From NCBI GenBank assembly GCA_963613665.1, contig CAVEAL010000002.1, positions 1 through 64,000 of the forward strand: DNA of 64,000 nt, given 5' to 3'. Position 1 is the stretch's first letter. Each line of letters starts with the position of its first letter. Of this stretch, positions 39,344-47,767 are shown piece after piece. The translations under genes and the position numbers were made by a program. The stretch is from F23-B02 sp963613665. Lineage in GTDB: Bacteria > Bacillota > Clostridia > Oscillospirales > Oscillospiraceae. The notes beneath the pieces are model-generated. The model saw nothing but the letters and a program-made list of their open reading frames with translations. It made no database searches and was not told the origin of the DNA.

Positions 39344-39360
39344 GAAGTTTTTAATCGTTT
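39344..39360 (+). repeat. 17-bp direct repeat, right end
   Basis: GAAGTTTTTAATCGTTT, identical to the left copy. It overlaps the last codons of hslO (stop at 39351-39353 on the minus strand). Confidence 0.75.
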
Positions 39361-40232
39361 TTTGCCTGCTCGAGCAGAGCGGAGATATCCCCGGGCGTGA
39401 AGCTGTACACCGCGTCGCAGAACTGGCAGCTTACGTCAACGTTTTTGCCCTCGCTTATCATGCTGCGGAGCTCGTCCTCACCGATGCCGAGAATTGCACT
39501 CGAAACGCGCTCACGGCTGCATTTGCAGCGATAGCCTACACCGTCCTCGCCGACGATATGATGCTCCAGCCCTTTCAGGACCTGCTCAAACACGGCTTCG
39601 AGCCCGTCCTCGGCCAGTATGGTCGTCAGCGCGTCCATCATCGTGATGTTTTCTTCAAGCGTGTCTATGAGCTCGTCCGGAGCACCGGGCATGAGCTGCA
39701 CGATAAAGCCGCCGGCGGACTTTATGCTCAGATCGGTATCGACCAGCACGCCGAGGCCGCAGGCCGCCGGTATCTGCTCGCTTTCGAGCATATACGCAGT
39801 CAGGTCCTCGGCTATCTCACCGGAAACGAGCTGCGTCGAGCCTATATACGGCTCCTTGAGACCGATATCGCGGCTGACGGTTATCATGCCGTCACGTCCG
39901 ACCGCGCCGCCGACGTTGAGCTTGCCGTCCTGCCGGAGAGGGAGCTCGACCGTGGGATCCGTCACATAGCCGCGCACAAAGCCCGCACTGTCGGAAACGG
40001 CAATGACGCTGCCTATGGGGCCGCCGCCGTTTATGCGTATAGTGAGGCTGCCGTCGTCCTCCTTCATCATGTTGCCGAGCATGGACGCTGCGCACAGTGT
40101 CCTGCCGAGTGCCGCGGCGGTAGTGGGCGTGCAGCCGTGTATATCCTTTGCACGCTGCACCGTGTCCCTTGCGCTGACCGCCGACATTTTTATAAAGCCG
40201 TCTCCGGCTGTCGCTCTGAGTATCCTATCCAT
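39351..40232 (-). CDS. hslO: Redox-regulated chaperone Hsp33
   Basis: 293 residues. MDRILRATAGDGFIKMSAVS opening, GPIGSVIAVSDSAGFVRGYV, and the C-terminal redox switch with four cysteines: CKC (in YRCKCSRERV, about 240) and CQFC (about 270), coordinating zinc in the reduced state. Under oxidative stress disulfides form and the protein becomes a holdase. The element insertion at its 3' end leaves the C-terminus apparently complete (SALLEQAKND). Confidence 0.96.
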   Translation of the reverse strand: MDRILRATAGDGFIKMSAVSARDTVQRAKDIHGCTPTTAAALGRTLCAASMLGNMMKEDDGSLTIRINGGGPIGSVIAVSDSAGFVRGYVTDPTVELPLRQDGKLNVGGAVGRDGMITVSRDIGLKEPYIGSTQLVSGEIAEDLTAYMLESEQIPAACGLGVLVDTDLSIKSAGGFIVQLMPGAPDELIDTLEENITMMDALTTILAEDGLEAVFEQVLKGLEHHIVGEDGVGYRCKCSRERVSSAILGIGEDELRSMISEGKNVDVSCQFCDAVYSFTPGDISALLEQAKND

Positions 40233-40241
40233 TTCTATGCC

Positions 40242-40979
40242 TCAGTAAATACTTGTATTTTTTGCCGATATGAACAGCCTGCCCCTGTCGCCCTGCGGAC
40301 AGTCGTAATAAAAGCGTACCTGCTCAAAGCCCGCATTTTCGAGCGCGGCTTTGAGCGCCTCGGGCGAGTGGGCGTACTCGATATGCTCCTCACACTCGCG
40401 CTGCCAGAGCTTTCCGCGGCGGGAGAAAAGATCCATGCCGTACAGCAGGCTGTTTTCCTCCTCGGAAAAATCCGCGCGCCACAGACAGAGCACATCCTCC
40501 GTCTCATCGACGAAAATTTCGCCGTCGAGCGCTTTTAAGCTCTCCGGCGTTTTGATATCGAATATAAAAAGACCGTAAGGCCGCACGAAAAGATGCAGCC
40601 GGTCAAACACGGCCTTGAGCTTCTGCGGCTGAAGGTAGTTTATCCCGTCAAGCGAGCAGTAGGCCGCGTCCACGGTGCCGTAAAGGTCGAGCCCGGCCGC
40701 GTCCTGACACAGATACAGCGGCATGACCGGAGCACTGCCTGCCTTGCCGGATGCCTGCATGAGCATATCCGCCGATGCATCGACCGCGATCATCTCATAG
40801 CCGCGGCGCGCCATGAGCGCAGTGAGCGTGCCCGTTCCGCAGCACAGGTCAAGAAGCGTTCTGAACTCGCCGCCGTCACCGGAAAACAGCGCCTCATAGA
40901 AATCGGCAAAGCTCTCATAGGGTATATCGCCCGTAAGCGTATCGTACCACATCGACAGCGGCCCGTATGAAGCTGCCAT
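40242..40979 (-). CDS. Class I SAM-dependent methyltransferase
   Basis: 245 residues. LLDLCCGTGTLTALMARRGY (about 42-60) is the motif I SAM-binding loop and MIAVDASADMLMQA is motif II. CSLDGINYL and a later FDIKTPESL complete the Rossmann core. The family resembles the small-molecule methyltransferases next to YerC-like genes in Clostridia. The substrate is unknown. Its ATG overlaps the upstream regulator gene stop by one base. Confidence 0.85.
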   Translation of the reverse strand: MAASYGPLSMWYDTLTGDIPYESFADFYEALFSGDGGEFRTLLDLCCGTGTLTALMARRGYEMIAVDASADMLMQASGKAGSAPVMPLYLCQDAAGLDLYGTVDAAYCSLDGINYLQPQKLKAVFDRLHLFVRPYGLFIFDIKTPESLKALDGEIFVDETEDVLCLWRADFSEEENSLLYGMDLFSRRGKLWQRECEEHIEYAHSPEALKAALENAGFEQVRFYYDCPQGDRGRLFISAKNTSIY

Positions 40980-41278
40980 CAGTCCTTGTCCTGCTCGGCC
41001 AGACGCTCAAAAGCGATCTCGTAGCCGTCCTTGCCGTATTGAAGCGAGCGGTTGACGCGGCTTATCGTCGCGCTTGAAGCGCCGGTCTCGGCCAGAATGT
41101 CATTGTATATCATGCCCTTGGAAAGACACACGGCCACCTGATAGCGCTGCTCCATCGCCTGTATCTCGGTGACGGTGCACAGGTCGTCGAAGAAATTCAT
41201 GCATTCCTCAACGGTCCTGAGCGTGAGTATGGCCTTGTACATATCCTGATTGCGGGGCTTTCTGTTAAGCTTGTTCAT
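40979..41278 (-). CDS. YerC/YecD-family TrpR-like regulator
   Basis: 99 residues. RTVEECMNFFDDLCTVTEIQ and MEQRYQVAVCLSKGMIYNDI, then a helix-turn-helix ETGASSATISRVNRSLQYG, give the typical YerC/YecD fold related to TrpR. The ligand and target are unknown. It heads the minus-strand operon with the methyltransferase gene. Confidence 0.88.
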   Translation of the reverse strand: MNKLNRKPRNQDMYKAILTLRTVEECMNFFDDLCTVTEIQAMEQRYQVAVCLSKGMIYNDILAETGASSATISRVNRSLQYGKDGYEIAFERLAEQDKD

Positions 41279-41374
41279 TAGACTACCTCCTTAGGTACAA
41301 AGCTATATTACATCAACACATCACAAATGTAAAGTGCTAATGCTGTGAATTGTGCGTATATGTCCAAATTGTTG

Positions 41375-41403
41375 TTGATTAATATTGATAAATGTAATAC
41401 AAT
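41375..41403 (+). promoter_or_regulatory. Promoter of the NfeD-SPFH genes
   Basis: TTGATT (41375-41380), 17 bp, TACAAT (41398-41403), 30 bp upstream of the chosen start codon. Confidence 0.6.
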
Positions 41404-41433
41404 ACATATCAGAAATAAACGGAGGTGAAAGCA

Positions 41434-41892
41434 ATGCCATTTGAAATGACGATGACTACGTTCTGGCTGATCGCCATGGTCTTTTTCCTTGCTGTCGAGG
41501 CGGCGACGGTCGGGCTTATGTGCATCTGGTTTGCCATCGGCGCTCTGGCGGCGCTGCTGTGCGCGATGTTCGACGCTCCGCTGTGGCTTCAGATAGCCGC
41601 GTTTCTCATCGTTTCGGCGGTGACATTGTATTACACAAGGCCGCTTGTCAAGAAGTATGTCAACAATAAGGTCGAGCCGACGAACGCCGACATAGTTATC
41701 GGCAAGGAGTGCCGCGTGACCGAAACGATAGACAATATCGCCGGTACGGGCGCAGTGTACGTAGACGGTAAAACATGGACGGCGCGGAGCGTGAGCGACG
41801 GCGAGACGATACCGGAGGGAACCCTCGTTACGGCGCAGCGCATAGACGGAGTGAAGCTCATAGTCATGTCCGCTGCCGACGCGGTAAAATAA
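41434..41892 (+). CDS. NfeD-family membrane protein
   Basis: 152 residues from ATG 41434, 8 bp after GGAGG. Two to three membrane helices (about 10-65) are followed by a C-terminal OB-fold domain (IVIGKECRVTETIDNIAGTG, EGTLVTAQRIDGVKLIVMSA) characteristic of NfeD. NfeD proteins pair with SPFH proteins to organise membrane microdomains, and the next gene encodes one. Confidence 0.88.
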   Translation: MPFEMTMTTFWLIAMVFFLAVEAATVGLMCIWFAIGALAALLCAMFDAPLWLQIAAFLIVSAVTLYYTRPLVKKYVNNKVEPTNADIVIGKECRVTETIDNIAGTGAVYVDGKTWTARSVSDGETIPEGTLVTAQRIDGVKLIVMSAADAVK

Positions 41893-41911
41893 TATTTTAA
41901 GGAGAAAACAA

Positions 41912-42817
41912 ATGCAGTATGTAATCTACGCGCTGATACTTCTTGCACTTATAATAATCGTAAGAAATATCCGCATCGTCCAGCAGAGCAAGGTCATGAT
42001 AATCGAGCGCCTCGGCAAATATCAGGCGACGTGGGGCACCGGCATCCATGTCAAGATACCCTTCTTCGAGAGAGTTGCAAAGACCATATCCCTCAAGGAA
42101 CAGGTCGCGGATTTTCCACCCCAGCCCGTCATTACCAAGGATAACGTCACCATGCAGATTGACACCGTTATCTACTTTCAGATAACCGACCCCAAGCTGT
42201 ACACCTACGGCATCGAGCACCCCATGGTCGCTATCGAAAACCTCTCGGCGACGACGCTGAGAAACATCATCGGCGACCTCGAACTCGACCAGTGCCTTAC
42301 AAGCCGCGATCTCATAAACGGCAAAATGCGCACGATACTTGACGAAGCCACCGACCCATGGGGCATCAAGGTCAACCGTGTTGAGCTCAAGAACATCCTG
42401 CCGCCCAGAGAGATACAGTCGGCAATGGAAAAGCAGATGAAGGCAGAGCGTGAACGCCGCGAGGCGATCCTGCGTGCCGAGGGCGAAAAGAGAGCGGCTA
42501 TCCTCGAAGCCGAGGGCGAGAAGGAATCGGCCATTCTGCGCGCCGATGCGAAGAAGCAGCAGCAGATCCTCGAGGCGGAAGGCGAGGCCGAGGCTATCCT
42601 CAAGGTCCAGACGGCGACCGCGGAAGGCATCCGCCTTATAAATGAGTCCATGCCGAGCGATGCCGTGCTGAAGATCAAGGCTCTCGAGGCCTTCGCGGCA
42701 GCGGCCAACGGCAAGGCGACCAAGATCATCATCCCCAGCGAAATTCAGGGTATCGCAGGTCTTGCGGAGGGCGTGGTTCAGTCTATAAAGGACGTTCCGG
42801 CCGACGCAGAGAAATAA
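41912..42817 (+). CDS. SPFH/stomatin-like protein (QmcA type)
   Basis: 301 residues. One N-terminal membrane helix (VIYALILLALIIIV), the SPFH/PHB domain (about 25-190; IIERLGKYQATWGTGIHVKI, DNVTMQIDTVIYFQITDPKL, GDLELDQCLTSRDLINGKM), and an Ala/Glu-rich flotillin-like helical tail with AILRAEGEKRAAILEAEG-type repeats. It forms membrane scaffolds with NfeD, which lies 19 bp upstream. Confidence 0.94.
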   Translation: MQYVIYALILLALIIIVRNIRIVQQSKVMIIERLGKYQATWGTGIHVKIPFFERVAKTISLKEQVADFPPQPVITKDNVTMQIDTVIYFQITDPKLYTYGIEHPMVAIENLSATTLRNIIGDLELDQCLTSRDLINGKMRTILDEATDPWGIKVNRVELKNILPPREIQSAMEKQMKAERERREAILRAEGEKRAAILEAEGEKESAILRADAKKQQQILEAEGEAEAILKVQTATAEGIRLINESMPSDAVLKIKALEAFAAAANGKATKIIIPSEIQGIAGLAEGVVQSIKDVPADAEK

Positions 42818-42829
42818 GAAAAATTTCGG

Positions 42830-42862
42830 ATCAAAGACCCGGCTCAGCACGCCGGGTCTTTT
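42830..42862 (+). terminator. Terminator after the SPFH gene
   Basis: AAAGACCCGGC / GCCGGGTCTTTTTG hairpin. Its T-run lies just before the hexokinase start codon, so read-through or an unseen promoter must feed the next operon. Confidence 0.8.
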
Positions 42863-42873
42863 TGAGGTATAAA

Positions 42874-44130
42874 ATGATAAAAGTTGCACAGTTTATGAAA
42901 ACTCACGGCATGGACGCGGAGCGCATTGACCTTGCCGAATACACGAAGGCCTTTGCCGGGGCGATGCGCGCCGGACTTGCGGCGCCGCAGAAGGACGTGC
43001 CCATGCTGCCGACGTATCTCTATGCGTCCGGAAAGCTCCGAAAGGGCGAAAAGGCCGTTGTCATCGACGCCGGAGGCACAAACTTCCGCACGGCGCTCGT
43101 CTGCTTTGACGGCAAAAACGCGCTTATAGAAGCTCTCGAAAAGCGCCCTATGCCGGGAGCGGAGAAGCCCGCAGCGTGGGATGAGTTCATATCCTGCGTT
43201 GCCGACTGTGTGCAGCCGCTTCTTGCGCAGGCGCAGGATATCGGCTTCTGCTTTTCGTATCCGGTTGACATAACACCGGAGCGTGACGGCAGGGTACTTG
43301 GACTCACAAAGCAGGTCAGGATCGAGGACGCGGTCGGTTCATATCTGGGCGCGGCTCTGCGCACAGAGCTCGAACGCAGGGGCGAAAAGCCGGGACGCAT
43401 AGTCGTTCTCAATGATACTCCCGCGACGCTGCTTGCGGGCAGGGTCATGGCTCACGGCAGCTATGACGGTTATATCGGCCTTGTTGCCGGAACCGGCTGC
43501 AACACATGCTGCGAGATAGAGTGCGGCCAAATTACAAAGCTCGGGCTCACGGGCAGCAGAAAAATGCTCATTGACCTCGAAAGCGGCTCGTTTAACGCCT
43601 TTCCGCGCGGCGGAGCGGATATAGCCATGGACGAGGACCTCCCCGACACCGGCGAATTTACCGCCGAGAAAATGATATCCGGCCGCTATCTGGGGCAGGT
43701 CTGCATGTACACGCTCAAAATGGCGGCGGCCGAAGGCCTTTTCTCCGAGCGGGCGGCCGGGATGATAGAAAAGATGACCGAGGTCACGACTCCGACCATC
43801 GACAAGTGGGGCAGCGGCCGCTTCCCCAAGGGCCTGAACAGCGAGGATAAGGTCAACCTGGTTTACATAATCAACGAAATTTTCGAGCGCTCGGCGAGAT
43901 GCATAGCCTCGATGCTCTGCGGCATACTTGAGGCCACGGGTGCCGGTCAATCGCGTCCGGTGTGCATCGCCGTGGACGGCTCACTGTATTCCGAGAGCAA
44001 GCTCCTGCGCCCCGAGCTTGAGCGCTTCATGGACGTGTACGCGGGCGAGATCATGGGCAGACGCTATGAGCTTGTGAACGTTGAAAACATGAGCCTTACA
44101 GGGACTGCGGCGGCGGTGCTGCTGTCATGA
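42874..44130 (+). CDS. Hexokinase-family protein (eukaryotic-type fold)
   Basis: 418 residues from ATG 42874. Phosphate-1 loop VVIDAGGTNFRTALVCF (about 65), sugar site GFCFSYPVDITPE (about 130), VVLNDTPATLLAG with the catalytic Asp, phosphate-2 GLVAGTGCNTCCEIE (about 205), and a glutamate-containing ESGSFNAFPRG. This pattern is that of the hexokinase_1/2 family rather than ROK glucokinases. It phosphorylates a hexose with ATP; the specificity is unknown. The gene overlaps the metal-binding lipoprotein gene by 4 bp. Confidence 0.85.
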   Translation: MIKVAQFMKTHGMDAERIDLAEYTKAFAGAMRAGLAAPQKDVPMLPTYLYASGKLRKGEKAVVIDAGGTNFRTALVCFDGKNALIEALEKRPMPGAEKPAAWDEFISCVADCVQPLLAQAQDIGFCFSYPVDITPERDGRVLGLTKQVRIEDAVGSYLGAALRTELERRGEKPGRIVVLNDTPATLLAGRVMAHGSYDGYIGLVAGTGCNTCCEIECGQITKLGLTGSRKMLIDLESGSFNAFPRGGADIAMDEDLPDTGEFTAEKMISGRYLGQVCMYTLKMAAAEGLFSERAAGMIEKMTEVTTPTIDKWGSGRFPKGLNSEDKVNLVYIINEIFERSARCIASMLCGILEATGAGQSRPVCIAVDGSLYSESKLLRPELERFMDVYAGEIMGRRYELVNVENMSLTGTAAAVLLS

Positions 44131-45071
44131 AAAGAGTGCTTGAAAAACTGATGCCGGCGCTTGTGTGCCTGTGCCTTCTTTTGACCGGCTGCTCGGCCGG
44201 AGAAACGGAGGAGAAGGACGACTCCAAGGTGCAGATCGTGTGCACGAGCTTTCCGGCCTACGACTTTGCGCGTGAGATAGCGGGCGACAGGGCGCAGATA
44301 AAGCTGCTGATAAAGCCTGGCGCGGAGGTGCACTCCTATGAGCCCGCGCCGAAGGATATCGTTGCCATACAGGAAAGCGACCTGTTCATATGCAACGGCG
44401 GCGAGTCCGAGGAGTGGGTCGAGTCGCTGGTGGACGACAGCGTGAACGTCCTGCGCATGATGGACTGCGTCGAGACCGTTGCAGAGAGCGGCGAGGGCAT
44501 ATACGCCGCCGGGGATGAGCATGACGGCGGGGAAGAGGAGGAAGAGCTCGACGAGCATGTGTGGACAACACCGGGGAATGCCGCAAAGATCTGCTATGCC
44601 CTGTGCGATAAGCTTGTTGAGGCCGATCCCGGGCACATGAACGAGTACATGCTCAACTACGAGGTCTACAACGCAAAGCTCATGGAGCTTGATATCGAGA
44701 TACGCACAACGGTACTTAACGGCGTGCGCAAAACGCTTGTTTTCGCCGACCGCTTCCCGATGCGCTATTTTGCGCGCGAGTACGGCCTGACGTATTACGC
44801 TGCCTACCCCGGCTGTTCCTCGGAGACCGAGCCCTCGGCAAAGACAGTCGCCTTTCTCATCGACCATGTGCGCGAGGAGAAAATACCTGCCGTGCTGTAC
44901 ATGGAGTTTTCAAACGAAAAAATGGCCGACGTCATCTGCGAGGACACCGGCTGCAAAAAGCTGCCGTTTTATTCGGCGCACAGCATCACGGCGCAGCAGT
45001 TTTCCGACGGCGTTACTTATCTTGACCTCATGCGTATGAATATTGAGACCCTGAAGGAGGCGCTTTACTGA
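44127..45071 (+). CDS. Metal ABC transporter substrate-binding lipoprotein (ZnuA/AdcA type)
   Basis: 314 residues. Lipobox LLTGC (Cys about 22). VQIVCTSFPAYDFAREIAGD, IKPGAEVHSYEPAPKDI (first metal His), an acidic loop with DEHDGGEEEEELDEHVWTTP (second His and a low-complexity insertion), FADRFPMRYFAREYGLTYYA and ending LDLMRMNIETLKEALY are cluster A-I features. The usual His-rich loop is replaced by an Asp/Glu-rich one. Transports zinc or manganese. It is followed directly by the ATPase and permease genes. Confidence 0.92.
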   Translation: MKRVLEKLMPALVCLCLLLTGCSAGETEEKDDSKVQIVCTSFPAYDFAREIAGDRAQIKLLIKPGAEVHSYEPAPKDIVAIQESDLFICNGGESEEWVESLVDDSVNVLRMMDCVETVAESGEGIYAAGDEHDGGEEEEELDEHVWTTPGNAAKICYALCDKLVEADPGHMNEYMLNYEVYNAKLMELDIEIRTTVLNGVRKTLVFADRFPMRYFAREYGLTYYAAYPGCSSETEPSAKTVAFLIDHVREEKIPAVLYMEFSNEKMADVICEDTGCKKLPFYSAHSITAQQFSDGVTYLDLMRMNIETLKEALY

Positions 45072-45072
45072 T

Positions 45073-45777
45073 ATGGCGCAGATAACATGCAAGGATCTGA
45101 GCTTTGCCTACGACGGCGAAACGGTGCTCAGTGACATAAATTTTTCAATCGACGCGGGTGCGTATCTGTGCATCGTCGGCGAAAACGGCTCGGGAAAGAG
45201 CACGCTCATGCGCGGCATTCTGGGGCTGAAAGCACCCTCGAAGGGCGAGATAAGCTTTTGCGAGCTCAAGCCGACGGAGATAGGCTATCTTCCGCAGCAG
45301 ACGCAGATACAGCGCGACTTTCCCGCCTCGGTGCGCGAGGTCGTGCTCTCGGGCAGGCTCAATTCCATGCGCGGCCGGATGTTTTATAATGCAGAAGACA
45401 GGGCTGCGGCAGCGGAGAATATGGAGCGCCTCGGCATCGACGATATCGCCGACCGCTGCTATCTCGACCTGTCCGGCGGCCAGCAGCAGCGTGTTCTGCT
45501 TGCGCGGGCAATGTGCGCGACAAAAAAGCTGCTGCTGCTCGACGAGCCGGTCACGGGTCTCGACCCCGTTGCGGCAAACGAGATGTATAACCTCATAAAG
45601 CTCGTAAACCTCTGCGACAATACGAGCGTTATCATGATATCGCATGATATCCACGCCGCCGTGAGATACGCCACGCACATCCTGCACCTCGGCCGCAGCC
45701 AGCTTTTCTTCGGCACGACCGCGCAGTACCGCGAGAGCGACCTTGCGCGCAGATTCGTGGGAGGTTCGAGAATATGA
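45073..45777 (+). CDS. Metal ABC transporter ATP-binding protein (ZnuC type)
   Basis: 234 residues. Walker A VGENGSGKSTLMRG (about 34), Q-loop LPQQTQI, signature LSGGQQQRVLLARAM (about 133), Walker B LLLLDEPVTGLDP and the switch His in MISHDIHAA. Pairs with the adjacent permease to import Zn2+/Mn2+. Confidence 0.95.
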   Translation: MAQITCKDLSFAYDGETVLSDINFSIDAGAYLCIVGENGSGKSTLMRGILGLKAPSKGEISFCELKPTEIGYLPQQTQIQRDFPASVREVVLSGRLNSMRGRMFYNAEDRAAAAENMERLGIDDIADRCYLDLSGGQQQRVLLARAMCATKKLLLLDEPVTGLDPVAANEMYNLIKLVNLCDNTSVIMISHDIHAAVRYATHILHLGRSQLFFGTTAQYRESDLARRFVGGSRI

Positions 45778-46595
45778 TAGAGCTTGTAAAGGAAATGTTC
45801 TCTTACCACTTCATGGTCCGCGCCGTCGCCGTCGGAGTGCTTGTGTCGCTGTGTGCGGCGCTTCTGGGCGTATCGCTCGTGCTCAAACGCTATTCCATGA
45901 TAGGCGACGGCCTGTCGCACGTCGGCTTCGGCGCACTGGCCATTGCGGCGGCTGTGAACGTTGCGCCGCTGTACCTTGCCGTGCCCGTCGTCATCGCTGC
46001 GGCGTTCCTGCTGCTGAGGATAAACCAGAACGGCAAGATAAAGGGCGACGCGGCGATAGCGCTCATATCCTCGTCCTCGCTGGCAATAGGCGTAGTTACC
46101 GTATCGCTCACGACAGGCATGAATACCGACGTTTCAAACTATATGTTCGGCAGTATTCTATCACTCAGCCGGGCGGACGCGGTTCTGAGCGTCGTCCTCT
46201 CTATAGCGGTGCTTTTTCTGTTCGTCCTGCTCTACCCCCGCATATTCGCCGTCACCTTTGACGAGATCTTTGCCCGTGCAACGGGAACGAGGGCGCAGCT
46301 TATAAACAGCGTCATTGCCGTGCTCACCGCCGTGACCGTCGTTATCGGCATGCGCATGATGGGAGCTCTGCTCATATCAAGCCTGATCATCTTCCCGGCG
46401 CTCACGGCAATGCGCCTGTGCCGCAGCTTCAAAAGCGTCGTTATATGCTCCGGAGCTGTCTCCGTCGTGTGCTTTGTTATCGGCATGACCGCGTCCTATG
46501 CCTTTGAGCTCCCGTCCGGTGCGGCGATAGTCATCGTCAACATTATCGCCTTTGCGGCCTTTTCGCTGACAGCATTCTTAAAAAAGCGGACATAA
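45774..46595 (+). CDS. Metal ABC transporter permease (ZnuB/AdcB type)
   Basis: 273 residues with eight or nine membrane helices. YSMIGDGLSHVGFGALAIAA near residue 40 is the conserved D-x-L-S-H-x motif of ABC-3 permeases. GMRMMGALLISSLIIFPALT (about 195) is the coupling region. It overlaps the ATPase gene by 4 bp. Confidence 0.94.
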   Translation: MIELVKEMFSYHFMVRAVAVGVLVSLCAALLGVSLVLKRYSMIGDGLSHVGFGALAIAAAVNVAPLYLAVPVVIAAAFLLLRINQNGKIKGDAAIALISSSSLAIGVVTVSLTTGMNTDVSNYMFGSILSLSRADAVLSVVLSIAVLFLFVLLYPRIFAVTFDEIFARATGTRAQLINSVIAVLTAVTVVIGMRMMGALLISSLIIFPALTAMRLCRSFKSVVICSGAVSVVCFVIGMTASYAFELPSGAAIVIVNIIAFAAFSLTAFLKKRT

Positions 46596-46636
46596 ATTCA
46601 TCGAAACGGCGAATATTCACATTAAAATGAATATTA

Positions 46637-46719
46637 TTCACTTGATACGGCTGTTTAGCGAGCAAATACGAATATTCTTTCAAAAAATCCTTGACAAAAA
46701 TGCATATACATGCTAATAT
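46637..46719 (+). promoter_or_regulatory. Promoter and upstream dyad of the amino-acid ABC operon
   Basis: TTGACA (46691-46696), 17 bp, extended-10 TGCTAATAT (46711-46719). Upstream, about 46610-46640, AATATTCA-N8-TGAATATT forms an inverted repeat that could bind a regulator. Confidence 0.75.
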
Positions 46720-46782
46720 AGGCAGCGTCGTAATAAACGGCGCATGATTCAGTTAAAAAATTTTTGATAAGAGGGATAACAA

Positions 46783-47682
46783 ATGAAAAAGATTACAGCA
46801 CTTGTGCTGGCAATGCTCATGGTATTTTCACTGTGCGCATGCGGCAGCAACACCGACGATAACAGCACTGATACCGATACCGCAAAGGATTATTCGAGCA
46901 TGACTCTTGATGAGCTCAAGGCAGAGCTCAAGACCGTCTCCGACGGTAAGCTCACCGTCGCCACCAGCCCCGACTTTGCTCCCTACGAGTTCTATGTTGC
47001 AGACGAAAACGGCGAATACAAGATCGTCGGCTTCGATATGGCTCTTGCACAGTACATTGCCGACAAGCTCGGTCTTGAGCTTGAGGTCATCCCCATGGAC
47101 TTTGACGGCACCATCAACGAGCTCGGCTCCAAGAAGGTAGACCTCGGCATGGCCGGCTACTCTCCCGACCCCGACCGTGAGGGCCTGATGAACTTCTCCT
47201 CAATCTACTACAAGGGCGGCCAGTCCTTCGTATGCACCAAGGCGACTGCTGACAAGTTCCCGACCTTCGAGGCCGCAAACAATGCAGATTACACCATCGG
47301 CGCACAGATCGGCTCCATCCAGGCGGACCTTGCAAAGGAAAACACGCCCGATGCAAACATCGTTGAGATGGCAAAGGTCACCGACATCATTGCCGATATG
47401 CTTGCAGGCAAGATGGACGGCGCATTTATCGAGACCGCAGTTGCAGAGACGTACGCAAAGAACTACCCCGACCTGCAGGTCATCTATGATGTCCCCTACG
47501 ATCAGGAGGGCAGCGTTATCGGCGTAAACAAGGACAACGAAGCACTTCTCGCGGCAGTCAACCTCATCATCGAGGAGGCAGTTTCCAGCGGCGTTGTTGA
47601 CCAGTACGTTGCAGAGGCAAACGAGCTCGCTTCCGGCGATCACTTCATCCTCAGTGACGGCGAGATCGTTGCAGACGACTGA
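46783..47682 (+). CDS. Amino-acid ABC transporter substrate-binding lipoprotein
   Basis: 299 residues. Lipobox LCACG (Cys about 19), a Thr/Asp-rich linker, then the SBP_bac_3 fold: LTVATSPDFAPYEFYVADEN, IVGFDMALAQYIADKLGLEL, DLGMAGYSPDPDREGLMNFS, TIGAQIGSIQADLAKEN and AGKMDGAFIETAVAETYAKN. Polar amino-acid (glutamine/arginine-type) binding is typical for the family. First gene of a four-gene operon. Confidence 0.95.
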   Translation: MKKITALVLAMLMVFSLCACGSNTDDNSTDTDTAKDYSSMTLDELKAELKTVSDGKLTVATSPDFAPYEFYVADENGEYKIVGFDMALAQYIADKLGLELEVIPMDFDGTINELGSKKVDLGMAGYSPDPDREGLMNFSSIYYKGGQSFVCTKATADKFPTFEAANNADYTIGAQIGSIQADLAKENTPDANIVEMAKVTDIIADMLAGKMDGAFIETAVAETYAKNYPDLQVIYDVPYDQEGSVIGVNKDNEALLAAVNLIIEEAVSSGVVDQYVAEANELASGDHFILSDGEIVADD

Positions 47683-47704
47683 CAGACCGATAAAAAGCAT
47701 AGTT

Positions 47705-47735
47705 ATTCTCCCCGGGCATCCCGGGGAGAATTTTC
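47705..47735 (+). terminator. Attenuating hairpin after the binding-protein gene
   Basis: TCTCCCCGGG / CCCGGGGAGA with a 3-nt loop and AATTTTCCC after it. Such partial terminators commonly raise the ratio of binding protein to membrane components. Confidence 0.7.
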
Positions 47736-47767
47736 CCGTTTATTCAAGCTGAAAGGAAATTCGCTCA

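Larger units (their letters stand above)
31730..39360 (+). mobile_element. 7.6-kb prophage-derived element with IS30-family transposase
   Basis: Bounded by a 17-bp direct repeat (31730-31746 and 39344-39360). Just inside, the two ends share an imperfect inverted similarity: GTTGAGAGTA...GCAGAAGAAAC at left, and GTCAAGAGTA...GCAGAAAAAAC on the opposite strand at right. Contents are a TTG-start HTH protein, tail-module genes, a broken holin, a repressor, HicAB and a DDE transposase. Capsid, terminase, portal, tape-measure and lysin genes are absent. It lies right at the hslO stop codon without breaking that gene. Confidence 0.75.
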
